Source: UBA6382 sp963617965
GTDB taxonomy: Bacteria; Bacteroidota; Bacteroidia; Bacteroidales; Bacteroidaceae
Assembly: GCA_963617965.1 (NCBI GenBank)
Contig: CAVEQO010000007.1
Span: 1 to 64,000 of the forward strand
Direction of reading: 5' to 3'
DNA: 64,000 bases
Shown: positions 7,439 to 17,467 of the stretch, piece after piece
How the letters are laid out: each line of letters starts with the position of its first letter
How positions within the stretch are numbered: the first letter of the stretch is position 1
Position numbers and translations under genes: made by a program
Notes under the pieces: model-generated
The model's database searches: none
What the model was told of the DNA's origin: nothing
Seen by the model: the letters and a program-made list of their open reading frames with translations, nothing else

Positions 7439-10429
7439 TCAAAACAGTTTCTGCAATATCCGTTTCATTACGGAACTTCTGGCAGGATAACCGTCTATGC
7501 TTTCAAAAGGGAATCCCATGACAACAAAATTTGACGTTGCTACAGCTGCGCAAGCTCCATTTCCATAATAAGCGAAAGGCTCTGCCAATCCATGCGGTTT
7601 TAAGACATCCACAGATTTGACAGCATAACTTTCCGGATTCCATTCCTTTACGATAGAGAAAGTCTCCGTTCCCAATGACAGTGATGGCGGTGTTTCCAAA
7701 CATGAGTCCAGAGAATAACACAGAGTACTTGCCGTGAACTCCCGTTCAGAACTTTCGTCCATGTCCCGCGCAATATAGGCACCGGAAACAAGGACTTTCC
7801 CCCCTTCACCAAGATAGCCACCGATAGATTTTCTTAACTCTGTCGTGAATGTTTTGTAATGTTTCAAACTGCTTATACCGTCTTCCCGTTGCAATCCGAA
7901 CAACAGATCAACAAGCTGAAAGTCTCCAATGGCAACGAGACTGTCGGAAAGTGCACTTGCCGAACAAGAGGACACACTATAATGATGCTTTCTGTCCTTG
8001 ATGGCGTTTGCGTGTATGCAGGCGTAGTCAAAACAATTTCCGGCAATTACCCTACCCTCCAGCTCCGAGCCACTATAGCCCAATCCTCCGGGACTGACAA
8101 TTCCGATCTTGGAACGCAAAAAACAACGTTGCGCACCACTGTATTCCGCAGTTCTCATATAGGGTACCCCAATATCTGAATTAATATCAAAGCCTTCTTC
8201 GTTTTCTGTCACGACAACGTCCGGGGCACTCAGACGGTCAAATCCGTTGACCACAAGTATCCGTTGCTTCTCTTCAGATGCGGAAAGCACAGCCAGTGTC
8301 TCGCTCGGAAAACTTTCTCCCCCATCATTGCATGCTGTGACTTTAAAGCGATATACCACATCTTTTTCTATGGGCAGCATGACAGTATTCGCTCCGTTCC
8401 CAACAACGTGTCCGTTATCAAAGTCTTCACCGTTTTTGCTGACATACACGACATATCTTGACGGTATGGCAGTAGGCTCGAGTCTATCCAACTGCGGACA
8501 CCATGAAAGAACGGCAAACGAGTCTGCCGACACGGCAGAAAAAGACTGGACTGGCAGGGGATGGATAACGCAGTCTCTTTGGTGCTGAAACGCAATATAA
8601 CGCACTATCGCCTTGTATATAGACCTTGAAATCAGAAACTTGAAATTGGGATCATGCCCATATAGCATATCACGAAAATTCTGGTGAGACAACATTTCCA
8701 AAATCATTGAAGGGACTTCTGGCTTGCGCGTTTCGCTATAATTGCGATTATATAACTCGCGCTGCGTCCATTTCTTCCCTAACAGTCCGGTCAAGTCGCG
8801 ACACACCTCGTTCTGCACAAAAGCGGCAAGGTCCAACGAAGACAAACGGCTTACTCCGGAAAGCAAGTCATGTGTCCCTCTGTCACCCAAATGCGTGTAA
8901 ATTCCCAAAGTGCCAACAACGGAATTGTCCGTGGTGTAACCTGCATCACTATGAATCGCCAAACTCAGTTCCATAGGAACACGCAGTCCGACCGTGTCCG
9001 GAGCATATACGGAACCGCCTGTCATGTAGTTCAGGGAATTTGACCGGACGTTGATATCATCCGCATAATCGTTTCTCCCGTCTTTCGTATTATACACGCA
9101 GTAAGGCATTCCCGACCATTGGGCAGAATACAATGCTCCCTCCATAAAGCGCGGCAGCCCACTGGTTTCACCGTTGCGTGCCATATTCCCCATTCCACCG
9201 CCAATGCGCACCGCATCGGCCATGACAACTCCATCGCTATTGCTTAGGTTTGAAAGAGTAATGGTATTTTTAGGACTACACCCCTTGGAAAAGCCGAACG
9301 TACCCAGATAGACCCATGTTCCGCCGCCCATCCGTTGATTGACACGTATTTTTGTTTCCACGTTGTTGTGCCGCACAATGTATGTCGCATCGTCAACGTT
9401 GTCTTCGCCATATGGATATGTCACATACAGGGCATAATCTCCGTCTGCTGGTATGTCGGGAGTCCAGCAACAGATTGAAACATCAGAACTGTCCGTTGTG
9501 GCAGCAACCGCCCGGGCAGAACCCTCCACATGGGGGTTCTGCCCGGGAATGTACTGCTCGCGGACTTGTTTGAATCCGGGTTGACCGTATGTATAAAAGG
9601 GACAAACTCCGGTTGTTTCCTTGTATGTGCCGTTCTGATACAGGTTGTCGCTGTCATTGTCCACGATCATCTCGTGTATATTCTCGTCCCTCTCTCGTGG
9701 CGTATACACCACGGCTCCAGAATTTTCCAGCATAGGAATCAGAAAGGGCATCGCAATGGAACGGGTAAACAAATCCTCTGTTGTACAATATAAATTAGGG
9801 CGTTGCCAAAGCCATTCGTTTTTCGAAAAATCAAAGTATCGCCCGTGGCTAGGCCACACCGTGAGATGTGTCCCTTGCAGACCTCTGCTGATATCAAAGG
9901 GTCTTGACATGTTGCGAACCCATTCATTGCCTTCATAAAAACGCTTGTTGAACAACCGCGAAGTATCTACCTTATGAGCGTATAAATTAGGAACAAGCCG
10001 TTCAAGTTCGATATTGTGAGCATAAATGTGTATTTCATAGTCGGAATAAGGGTACGGAAGACATTGCGACAGTCTGCTGTAAACGTTTTCTACAGTCTGG
10101 CTCGTAAATACTTGACTTGCAAAGCCCTCTTTCACGTATATGTCCATACGCTTTTCTGCCTCATTGACACTACAGTAATCCAATCCTACAGGAATGGATA
10201 TCTTGCATGAAGACGGGAAACTCTTGAGAAAGCCGTCTATACATGCATTCAGATCCATCGTACTGTCCTGAATTGTTGCTTTGTCTGCGGCACGACAGCT
10301 TGTGCCAAGCGGAGAGGCGGTTACCGTGGAGCAGATAAAAAACGCAATGAAAAAAACATTGTAAACACTCCCTCTGAAACTACACCTTGAATCTCTCCGG
10401 ATATTTGGCTGCGAACTTGAATTTACCAT
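7439..10429 (-). CDS. Large secreted golvesin/amidase-like protein (annotated xanthan lyase in relatives)
   Basis: A 996-residue exported protein. A long n-region precedes a hydrophobic segment (about residues 22-40). Around residues 325-400 the stretch beginning CWTPDIPADGDYALYVTYP matches the golvesin C-terminal-like beta-sandwich. About 470-620 resembles a divergent zinc amidase (MELSLAIHSDAGY, then PSMILEMLSHQNF). A fibronectin-III-like segment and an unassigned C-terminal domain follow. Bacteroidales relatives are often labelled xanthan lyase without biochemical support; a cell-surface or peptidoglycan role is equally possible. The ATG lies 50 bases inside the upstream acyltransferase gene, suggesting translational coupling. 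Confidence 0.72.
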   Translation of the reverse strand: MVNSSSQPNIRRDSRCSFRGSVYNVFFIAFFICSTVTASPLGTSCRAADKATIQDSTMDLNACIDGFLKSFPSSCKISIPVGLDYCSVNEAEKRMDIYVKEGFASQVFTSQTVENVYSRLSQCLPYPYSDYEIHIYAHNIELERLVPNLYAHKVDTSRLFNKRFYEGNEWVRNMSRPFDISRGLQGTHLTVWPSHGRYFDFSKNEWLWQRPNLYCTTEDLFTRSIAMPFLIPMLENSGAVVYTPRERDENIHEMIVDNDSDNLYQNGTYKETTGVCPFYTYGQPGFKQVREQYIPGQNPHVEGSARAVAATTDSSDVSICCWTPDIPADGDYALYVTYPYGEDNVDDATYIVRHNNVETKIRVNQRMGGGTWVYLGTFGFSKGCSPKNTITLSNLSNSDGVVMADAVRIGGGMGNMARNGETSGLPRFMEGALYSAQWSGMPYCVYNTKDGRNDYADDINVRSNSLNYMTGGSVYAPDTVGLRVPMELSLAIHSDAGYTTDNSVVGTLGIYTHLGDRGTHDLLSGVSRLSSLDLAAFVQNEVCRDLTGLLGKKWTQRELYNRNYSETRKPEVPSMILEMLSHQNFRDMLYGHDPNFKFLISRSIYKAIVRYIAFQHQRDCVIHPLPVQSFSAVSADSFAVLSWCPQLDRLEPTAIPSRYVVYVSKNGEDFDNGHVVGNGANTVMLPIEKDVVYRFKVTACNDGGESFPSETLAVLSASEEKQRILVVNGFDRLSAPDVVVTENEEGFDINSDIGVPYMRTAEYSGAQRCFLRSKIGIVSPGGLGYSGSELEGRVIAGNCFDYACIHANAIKDRKHHYSVSSCSASALSDSLVAIGDFQLVDLLFGLQREDGISSLKHYKTFTTELRKSIGGYLGEGGKVLVSGAYIARDMDESSEREFTASTLCYSLDSCLETPPSLSLGTETFSIVKEWNPESYAVKSVDVLKPHGLAEPFAYYGNGACAAVATSNFVVMGFPFESIDGYPARSSVMKRILQKLF

Positions 10430-10928
10430 AATAGCTCTTTATATAGTCCATATCCGCTTTGCTGTTTCCTGTCGGAACAAATTGTTCTTTGCAAACAATC
10501 ATTTTGGAATAGTAGTCCAACACATACAGCCTTATTGGAACTTTCGCTTTTAATGCGATATAATAAAATCCCAGTTTCCACTCTCCATTGGCCGAGCGCG
10601 TCCCCTCCGGAGTTATCGCGACACGGAAGCCAGGAGTCTTGACAAAGGCTGCCGCCAATTCATCTGTAAGATGTTTCTTGTGCTTGCGGTCTACCGCAAT
10701 TCCGCCCCAGCTGCGCAACACAACTCCCAAAGGCCAAAAAAACCAGAACTTTTTCATCAGAAAATGCGCCCTGCCGCCACGGCTGCGATCATAAGCAATG
10801 GCATAGAAAAAATCAAGGTTACTTGTGTGGGGTGCAACACACATCACACACTTCTCACAATGCGGCACACTGATATCCGTCCTCCACCCCAGACAATTAT
10901 ACAACAAGAAAGACAGCAACCGTCTCAT
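10380..10928 (-). CDS. Small 1-acylglycerol-3-phosphate acyltransferase-like protein (PlsC fold)
   Basis: This 182-residue protein carries the glycerolipid acyltransferase motifs: HTSNLD (H34, D39), equivalent to the catalytic HX4D, and TPEGTRS (106-112), the acyl-acceptor-binding motif. It is shorter than typical PlsC (about 240 residues) and lacks an obvious N-terminal membrane helix. This short form is common in Bacteroidetes. It probably acylates a lysophospholipid or related lipid at the inner membrane. Its 3' end overlaps the start of the golvesin-like gene by 50 bases. Confidence 0.82.
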   Translation of the reverse strand: MRRLLSFLLYNCLGWRTDISVPHCEKCVMCVAPHTSNLDFFYAIAYDRSRGGRAHFLMKKFWFFWPLGVVLRSWGGIAVDRKHKKHLTDELAAAFVKTPGFRVAITPEGTRSANGEWKLGFYYIALKAKVPIRLYVLDYYSKMIVCKEQFVPTGNSKADMDYIKSYYGKFKFAAKYPERFKV

Positions 10929-11088
10929 ATATCACGCAAGAACAAAGGATAGTCCACAACTGTCAAAAACCACGCAATCTTATTGTTTGGGCAATCTACA
11001 GCAATCATGAAAATCCATAAAAAAGACGCACCCCTACACCGTCTGCCATGCAAGTGTGCGCCTGTTTGGTTATCGGGGAAAACGGGGA

Positions 11089-12048
11089 CTACTTCTTTAC
11101 AAACAAAATCTGCCCAGGCTTAAGGCGTGTGGCATCAAGCCCACGGTTCATCTTGTAAAGTTCCGAAACTGTCATGTGGTATCTCTTTGCAATGACGCTT
11201 GGGTTTTCGCCCTGCTTGACCTTATGCTTTGCGGCACTCTCTCTCTTACGGCTATTGCCCGAAGAAATCCGTTCTTCTACACTGCTCTCTCCTTTATTGT
11301 CGCTGTCTTCCACTTTTGCATCCGCATAGCTGTATATCGGAGTTGCAATGGGCATCACCTTGCTTTCTGTTGACCGATAGGTGTATGTATCCGAAGTTAT
11401 ATCTTGCTCTGCGAAATCAAACATCAGTGCAGGATTTATAGACTCTCCCAATATCCTCGTTTCAAAATGGAGGTGGCTACCGAAGGAACGACCCGTGTTT
11501 CCGCAAAGCCCTATAGGCTGACCTGACTTGACATCTTGATTTTCTGAAACCAACTGCTTCGAAAGATGCCCGTATACCGTTTCCAATCCATTGGAATGGC
11601 GTATCACAATATAGTAGCCAAAACCTCGCGCATCATACTTCCGTACTCTGACCTTTCCGGAAAAGGCTGCATATATTGTGTCGCCCGTATATCCTTTTAT
11701 ATCTATACCGTAATGATTGCGATGAAAACGCTTGCGGTATCCATAGTTTGACGTGATTATACGGCTTTTTATCGGCATGCTGAAATCACGCAGATCCACA
11801 ACTAGCTTCTCCGGCTTGGCCATTCCTTTGTAGACATTCACTCCTGCATTACTCCAGACATTCCCGTAGATATTGTTGATTTTCGCAATTTCCTCCTTCT
11901 TCTGGTACTGTTCAATAATCTTCACCGTCTTGGAGGACTTCAGTTGAAAATCGCTCGTCGCCTCCCTCGCCATCAGATCTTGGGCACTGACATAGGAGGA
12001 CGAAACAAGCGTCACAGAAAACAATGTAAGTATTTTGACAAAATTCAT
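11089..12048 (-). CDS. M23 metallopeptidase with C-terminal LysM
   Basis: The 319-residue secreted protein starts at MNFVKILTLFSV, which gives a clean signal peptide ending VSAQ; an upstream in-frame ATG would add 31 residues and spoil it. The M23 (LytM-type) domain carries HYGIDIKG and GSHLHFETR, the zinc-binding His/Asp and HxH motifs. A charged linker leads to a C-terminal LysM (about residues 270-319) that binds peptidoglycan. It is expected to cut stem-peptide crosslinks in the periplasm. All active-site residues appear present, so it may be catalytic rather than an activator. Confidence 0.92.
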   Translation of the reverse strand: MNFVKILTLFSVTLVSSSYVSAQDLMAREATSDFQLKSSKTVKIIEQYQKKEEIAKINNIYGNVWSNAGVNVYKGMAKPEKLVVDLRDFSMPIKSRIITSNYGYRKRFHRNHYGIDIKGYTGDTIYAAFSGKVRVRKYDARGFGYYIVIRHSNGLETVYGHLSKQLVSENQDVKSGQPIGLCGNTGRSFGSHLHFETRILGESINPALMFDFAEQDITSDTYTYRSTESKVMPIATPIYSYADAKVEDSDNKGESSVEERISSGNSRKRESAAKHKVKQGENPSVIAKRYHMTVSELYKMNRGLDATRLKPGQILFVKK

Positions 12049-12181
12049 AGCGGAAAACAGGGCAGGCAGGAAACTTTCCTGCACCACCATTGAAATTAAC
12101 GTTCGCAAATTTAGCGAAAAAAGGGCATTCGGCAAAGCCATTTAAGGATAATTAATATTCCTGGCACCCCAAAAATCTTTT

Positions 12182-15100
12182 TTATCTTTTCGGTTTGAAG
12201 AAAAAGCGCAGTTTGTCAAAATCTTTACGGAACATTATACCGCCACCCTGCGTTGTCAATGTGGATTTTGTGAAATAACGGTCATTCGTTTCACTGTATG
12301 CTTTCAGGCTAATGGAACCTGACCTGTTCAAGAACCATCTCAAGTTGAAATTGCCGACAAAATTATTGCTGTAAGTTGTAATCTGATCCCGGTATCCGAT
12401 ATTTCCGTTAAACAGCAGTCGGTTGTCGAACATTTTCCCGGACAGGGACCCCTGCACCTCCATGTCATCCCATCCCATGCGCCCTGCAGCTATGTTGGTG
12501 TCAAAATTCCAGTTGTCAATATGGAATGCGTCTTGCAACAAATTGTTGATCTGTCCGCTCAACGTTCCCGCAAGAAATGAAGTCATGGCTACAGACGACT
12601 GGCTCTGCCCCGAAGAGTTGAACGAGTTGTAGTTGTACGTGTAGAAACGCCCTATGCTCAGCAAGTAGACAGCCTGCAGGTTACGGTCTTCTTCTGTCAG
12701 AAGGATGTTTTTTATGATTTCGTTTTCATCGGAGTTCGCATTTGGGAAATCCAACCCGAAAGAAACTTTCGGTTCTGACATTTTGCCAGTGAAATTTAGG
12801 ATGCAGTCTGCTCCTATTGTGCTGTTCGAATATGAAGCCCCTACATTCAGGTCGCTCAATGATACGGAATTTATTTTATGGATTCCCTTGATGTTAATGT
12901 CCCCATCAGACAAGCCACCGTTAAAACGCAGATAGCCGCCGGGCTGTATCACAAAATTCTTGCGTATGATATCCTTTATCGTCAGCTTGTAGTCCCCTCC
13001 GTCTATCGTATAGAGTCCGTTGACAAGAAACCGCCCCTTGTTGTAATAGTTCAGACTGAGAGCACCGCTGCCGTTGAGAGCCATGAGGTCGTTTGTTGTA
13101 GGGTCAGTAACAATATTCAGTGTTGCGTTCGGGTTGACGTTTAACTTGAAATTGATGTGTACATCCGTACTGTTGTCTCTCAACGAATAACCCCGTCTTT
13201 CTTCCTTGCCGGCACGTTGGTTGTCTCTGTCTTGCTTGTCAACAAACCGGATGTAGCTGTTTTCTTCTTCAGACGATACCGATTCCGAACTATAATACAG
13301 AACTGAAGTTCCCGGACTTCCGGAAGTGGATAGTTCGCCCCCTATGTGAACCCTGTCGAAATCCCCGTAAATGCCGACATCCCCCTCCGTAAATATTTTT
13401 CCGCCGAAAGAGCGCGAGGGAGATTTTCCCCAGTCTATCAGCTGTAGCCCGTTCAAGTCAAAGTTCAGCTTGTAGTCAAAGTCAAACAATGAGTGGTGAT
13501 TCAGCGAACCGCTTACATTTGCGGAGTTTCCGTAGGGGTCGCGCAACACCATGCCACCAAAATCAATGGTATCCGGCCTTATGTGAAGACTGTCGTTTTC
13601 AAACGTATAGAGCACGCCCAGCATCTTTGGTCGGAATCTCATGTAGTTCACCCTGTGTCGACCCTCCATGTTCAGGTATTTAAGATCGCCGAACAAACGG
13701 AAATCGCCCGACACCGTTCCCTCCAGATCCGAAACAAACCCCCGTACGTATTTGTTCAGAAACTGCAGGTTCGTCTTTTCAGACTTTATGGACAAGTCAA
13801 GCTTGTTGTTGCCCACATCTATCACACCATAGATCAGAGTTGAGTCGTCAGGCGAACTGTAAGTCTTGGCTTTCAGTTCAATATTTTCCCTGTCAAGATC
13901 AACCCGCCCATTCAGGTCAAGTGTACCCATAAAGCCCGTATTGAAACAGAAATTTCTGACGGTCAGGTTTGCATTCATCAAATTTCCGTCTCCGAAATTC
14001 CTTACGACACCAAAAGCCCGTCCACTGAACTCCACGGGGTTGAAATCCAGCAGTTCCAGTATATACGCAACCTCCACATCATTCAGTTCAAGCAGCACGT
14101 CTTTGGTGCTGTCAGACACGGCAGTACTGAAATTCAGGTATTGGTTTTGGCGCGAAACGCGGAATTTGTCAACCGTAAGGCTGTTGCCGCAATACAAAAT
14201 GTCCGCAGGCGAAATATTCCACACTGTATCCCCAACGAAGAACCTGCCGGGCAGAACTTTCATACGACAGCAAAGATGACCGCTCCCGTCTCGGGTCAAT
14301 GAAGTCCTTGTGATGACAGAACCGCGAGTCCCACTGCCATCGCCCGTCTTCCACTTCAATTCGTTGCGCAGAATGTCATGACTTCCGGCAAATGAAGATT
14401 CCACCCTGACAGAATCTTCACCAAGCAACTTTGTGAACATCACCGCTCCGGCGAGCGAGTCCTGGTTGTTGTTGTAATACAGGCTTATGCCGCCATAAGA
14501 AGCCCCGTTGTATTTCAGTCTGGGAGCAACAGCCGTCAGCACAGAACGTCTGTCATTGCCAGAGACCCTTGCGTCAATATAAACGGGAGAGTCCATTTCA
14601 ACCTGCTCCCTGAGAAATTCCGAAACAAAAGACCCGGGCTGAGCCTTTATTTTCAGGTTGGCAAATCCGTTGCTCTCCCCTGTACTTTCCACAACGCGTT
14701 TCCCGTTGACCAGCGCAGGGAAATGTGCGGACAACTGCTGGCGACAAAGTGCCGCAATGTCATTGAGACCCAAATCGGTTACAAGCTGCCCCGTACAGCT
14801 GTCGGAACGCAAGTCATACTTGCAAACACCGGAACTGGAACTGCAGGCCAAGGACAATTTCCCGAAAGTCTTGGACCGCCCGTCCTTGTACCGACAGGAA
14901 TAGCCGTCAATGCCAACAAGGAAATTCTGGCTGTCAGTAAACAGGATTTCTACATCTTTCGCCCCAAAAGAAACCAATGCCATCTTCTCAGCAAGAGGTT
15001 TCAACAACTCGGCATCAAGATAGTCCACCGAAGCCCTGGCACTCACAACTGGGAGGGGGACCTGTACTTCAGACCCTCTTCTCTCTGTTCTGGTTAAGCT

Positions 15101-16618
15101 TTCATGAAGTGCTTCGGAAAGCCTTGGAACGTTGCACCTGACAACACTGTGCAATTTCAGCCTGCTGTCTGCCACATCCGCGACAATGTCGGCAATACCC
15201 CTGTCAAGACTGACAGACAATGTGGTGTGGCTAATGTTGAACACCGATGATTGCAGACCATCTACAGCTATCTTGGAACATAAAGTCAGGTCTTTCGGCA
15301 TCCGCACTTTAAACAAATCCGCAAAAGGAAGCCCGGCAACCTGCTTTGACAAGGCAACACCGTTCAGTGTCGCGCTGGTAACTTTCAGGTCGTGAACGCC
15401 ATTTATGGTTGGAAGCTCAAAGTCTTTCAGACCTAAATCATACGACACCCGTTCGTCTTCTTTCCTTACGTCGTGCGCAAACTCCCCAAGACTTGTTCTC
15501 GCAAGACCTTTCCAGACAAAATCCGTACCGTCTATGCGGAAAGAAGCTCTCTGTTCCATTGTTGACAGCTTGTCAATGTAAGCGGAGCTCGGAATGTCCA
15601 CATTGAACGCATTCAAGATTGGATCCAAGTCTTTCCTGTCCAAATCCACGCTGTATTCACCGTGCATACGCCTGCACGGCCAGAAAGAAGTAAATGCGTG
15701 TACTTTCGCCAGCGGTCTGCCACCGTGTCGCAATGCAAGGGAAACTTCAACCGGACATTCTGTGTCTTTATGCGACTTGGCAACACTGGCTGATATACTG
15801 TACATGTGCCTATTTCCCGTTTCAACATCCATATTCAGCCCCACCTCTGCCAAAGAAGAAAGGGAAGGCGGTTTTTGCTTCTTCGTGTTTACCAACAAGT
15901 GCGACTTGTGCAATGTTGAACGAATATCCCCGTAAACTAATGTACCGCCTTTTAGATTGATACACAAAGTATTACCGCGATTTGTTGCGTTGACACTTGC
16001 ACAGAAATGCTTTACGGAAAAACCGCTTTTCAGACAGAACTCCAGATTCCTCACACGCATGAAAAAGTCATCTCTATTCAGACTCTTAAACAGTAGGCTG
16101 CAGTTCACGTTGTCTGCCGCAATATGGTTTTCGTCTACAAACGATTTCCTTTCGGATTTGTCAAGGACATCGTAATAGAGCCTCATGTTTTTTGCGACCA
16201 AAGAACCGATCTGGACTTCCAACCCTCCCTCCGTATCCTTGGATGCCAAGCTGTCTATCACAAACTGGCAATTAATGTCGGAGTCCTCGCTTTTTTTGTA
16301 AAGTCTCAGTTCTCCGTCCCTTGCCTTTATGGAAGACAAACGCAACGTTCCGTTGAGCAGGGGCAGGCACTCAAAAGCAATGTCAACCTTGCCGATGTCC
16401 AGCATTTTCTCATCATGTCGGTCGTATATCACAAGGCCTTCAACCGAAGCGGAATTGAACAGATTGAGAGCCACTGCAGATACCTCAACCCTGCATCCTA
16501 TGGCATTGGCCAGAAAATCCCTGAATTTACATGTCATCCAAATCCTGGCATCCGGCAACGAAACAAGCAGCAGCAAAGAAAAATACAGGAAACCTATAAT
16601 ACAGACTGCTGTAGTCAA
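12182..16618 (-). CDS. TamB-like (DUF490) translocation/lipid-transport protein
   Basis: This 1478-residue protein has one N-terminal membrane helix followed by a very long repetitive beta-rich region and the conserved C-terminal TamB domain (about the last 400 residues, including GDINIKGIHKI and FDTNIAAGRMGWDDMEV). TamB/YhdP proteins form a periplasmic beta-groove linking inner and outer membrane for phospholipid or autotransporter biogenesis. The only usable start is TTG at 16618: reading upstream in frame gives a basic stretch (RRAIRKIRYI) before a TAA, with no ATG. The true start may therefore be non-standard. TamA is not in the window. Confidence 0.9.
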   Translation of the reverse strand: MTTAVCIIGFLYFSLLLLVSLPDARIWMTCKFRDFLANAIGCRVEVSAVALNLFNSASVEGLVIYDRHDEKMLDIGKVDIAFECLPLLNGTLRLSSIKARDGELRLYKKSEDSDINCQFVIDSLASKDTEGGLEVQIGSLVAKNMRLYYDVLDKSERKSFVDENHIAADNVNCSLLFKSLNRDDFFMRVRNLEFCLKSGFSVKHFCASVNATNRGNTLCINLKGGTLVYGDIRSTLHKSHLLVNTKKQKPPSLSSLAEVGLNMDVETGNRHMYSISASVAKSHKDTECPVEVSLALRHGGRPLAKVHAFTSFWPCRRMHGEYSVDLDRKDLDPILNAFNVDIPSSAYIDKLSTMEQRASFRIDGTDFVWKGLARTSLGEFAHDVRKEDERVSYDLGLKDFELPTINGVHDLKVTSATLNGVALSKQVAGLPFADLFKVRMPKDLTLCSKIAVDGLQSSVFNISHTTLSVSLDRGIADIVADVADSRLKLHSVVRCNVPRLSEALHESLTRTERRGSEVQVPLPVVSARASVDYLDAELLKPLAEKMALVSFGAKDVEILFTDSQNFLVGIDGYSCRYKDGRSKTFGKLSLACSSSSGVCKYDLRSDSCTGQLVTDLGLNDIAALCRQQLSAHFPALVNGKRVVESTGESNGFANLKIKAQPGSFVSEFLREQVEMDSPVYIDARVSGNDRRSVLTAVAPRLKYNGASYGGISLYYNNNQDSLAGAVMFTKLLGEDSVRVESSFAGSHDILRNELKWKTGDGSGTRGSVITRTSLTRDGSGHLCCRMKVLPGRFFVGDTVWNISPADILYCGNSLTVDKFRVSRQNQYLNFSTAVSDSTKDVLLELNDVEVAYILELLDFNPVEFSGRAFGVVRNFGDGNLMNANLTVRNFCFNTGFMGTLDLNGRVDLDRENIELKAKTYSSPDDSTLIYGVIDVGNNKLDLSIKSEKTNLQFLNKYVRGFVSDLEGTVSGDFRLFGDLKYLNMEGRHRVNYMRFRPKMLGVLYTFENDSLHIRPDTIDFGGMVLRDPYGNSANVSGSLNHHSLFDFDYKLNFDLNGLQLIDWGKSPSRSFGGKIFTEGDVGIYGDFDRVHIGGELSTSGSPGTSVLYYSSESVSSEEENSYIRFVDKQDRDNQRAGKEERRGYSLRDNSTDVHINFKLNVNPNATLNIVTDPTTNDLMALNGSGALSLNYYNKGRFLVNGLYTIDGGDYKLTIKDIIRKNFVIQPGGYLRFNGGLSDGDINIKGIHKINSVSLSDLNVGASYSNSTIGADCILNFTGKMSEPKVSFGLDFPNANSDENEIIKNILLTEEDRNLQAVYLLSIGRFYTYNYNSFNSSGQSQSSVAMTSFLAGTLSGQINNLLQDAFHIDNWNFDTNIAAGRMGWDDMEVQGSLSGKMFDNRLLFNGNIGYRDQITTYSNNFVGNFNLRWFLNRSGSISLKAYSETNDRYFTKSTLTTQGGGIMFRKDFDKLRFFFKPKR

Positions 16619-16703
16619 TATGTACCTTATCTTTCTTATGGCCCGGCGGTTTTATTGCATCAACAAAATAAGATTCACCACAAGATGAATCTTAAATCTT
16701 TTG

Positions 16704-16791
16704 CGGAAAGTGAGGGATTCAAACCCCCGATACCCATAAAGAGTATACCGGATTTCGAGTCCAGCGCATTCGATCACTCTGCCAACTTTCC
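16704..16791 (-). tRNA. tRNA-Ser (CGA)
   Basis: On the minus strand the acceptor GGAAAGT pairs with ACTTTCC. The anticodon stem CTGGA/TCCGG encloses CTCGAAA, giving anticodon CGA. A long variable arm follows, then the T loop TTTGAAT and discriminator G. At 88 bases with a long variable arm it is a class II tRNA, as expected for serine. CCA is not encoded. Confidence 0.95.
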
Positions 16792-16802
16792 AAAACCGAC
16801 TG

Positions 16803-16810
16803 CAAAGTTA
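16803..16810 (-). promoter_or_regulatory. -7 element for tRNA-Ser
   Basis: TAACTTTG on the minus strand lies 12 bases before the tRNA 5' end. No convincing -33 partner is seen at the usual distance. The remaining spacer up to 17014 shows no gene. Confidence 0.5.
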
Positions 16811-17014
16811 AACATTTTCGGCATATGGCAGGCCATGCCTGTCACGTTTTTTTGAGAAAAGCCAAAAACACACGGCTTGGTCACCGCTTCTTGGCTCGCC
16901 GGAATTTTGTATGCACTTTTGTGGGAACAAACGCTGCGGAAACGTTTTTTATTATTACGGACAAAACACGCTTGAACTTGAAACACGACAAAGAATACTG
17001 GCTGCACAAGGGAA

Positions 17015-17053
17015 AAAGCGAGGTTGTCCACTCGCTGTAGACAACCCCGCTTT
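17015..17053 (-). terminator. Terminator after the L28-L33-DUF4295 operon
   Basis: Two 14-base arms pair with a single mismatch (AAAGCGaGGTTGTC against GACAACCcCGCTTT), closing an 11-base loop, and are followed on the minus strand by a T run. It lies 27 bases beyond the DUF4295 stop codon. Confidence 0.75.
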
Positions 17054-17079
17054 ATATTTTGCCAAAAGTAAGCCTGCGC

Positions 17080-17244
17080 CTACTTGTTGCGGCTGAAAAA
17101 TTTTTTCACATCGTCATTGGGTACCATCTGCTCGTCAAAAATGTAGGCACCCGTTTTCGGACTCTTTACCATCCTTATTACCTTGGAGTAGGAACGTCCT
17201 TCCGTCTTACCCGTCTGAAGGGTTGCAACCGCTTTCTTTGCCAT
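17080..17244 (-). CDS. DUF4295 small protein
   Basis: A 54-residue basic protein beginning MAKKAVATLQTGKTEGRSY, identical in pattern to the DUF4295 family found in Bacteroidetes directly downstream of rpmG. It is lysine-rich and ends DDVKKFFSRNK. Its constant association with ribosomal protein genes suggests a ribosome-related role, which is not established as far as I know. It begins 18 bases after rpmG. Confidence 0.93.
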   Translation of the reverse strand: MAKKAVATLQTGKTEGRSYSKVIRMVKSPKTGAYIFDEQMVPNDDVKKFFSRNK

Positions 17245-17262
17245 GGTTCAAACTGTTATCTG

Positions 17263-17451
17263 TTACTTGATTTCTTTATGTACAGTCATTCTCTTGAGAA
17301 TGGGGTTGTATTTCTTCAATTCCAGTCTTTCAGTAGTGTTCTTGCGGTTCTTTGTGGTGATGTAGCGCGAAACCCCTGGAAGACCACTCTCTTTCATTTC
17401 CGTGCATTCCAATATGACCTGCACCCTGTTACCTTTTACTTTCTTTGCCAT
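17263..17451 (-). CDS. rpmG: 50S ribosomal protein L33
   Basis: A 62-residue protein starting MAKKVKGNRVQVILECTEM and containing YITTKNRKNTTERLELKKYNP, the L33 signature. A longer open frame extends upstream into rpmB, but the ATG at 17451 gives the standard length. This is the form without the zinc-binding CxxC pairs (only a single Cys). Middle gene of rpmB-rpmG-DUF4295. Confidence 0.97.
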   Translation of the reverse strand: MAKKVKGNRVQVILECTEMKESGLPGVSRYITTKNRKNTTERLELKKYNPILKRMTVHKEIK

Positions 17452-17467
17452 GATGAATATCCAAAGT

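Noticed and set aside
16604..16620. ATG start for the TamB-like gene
   Set aside because: Bases 16616-16618 read TTG on the minus strand, and no ATG is available in frame before the upstream TAA.
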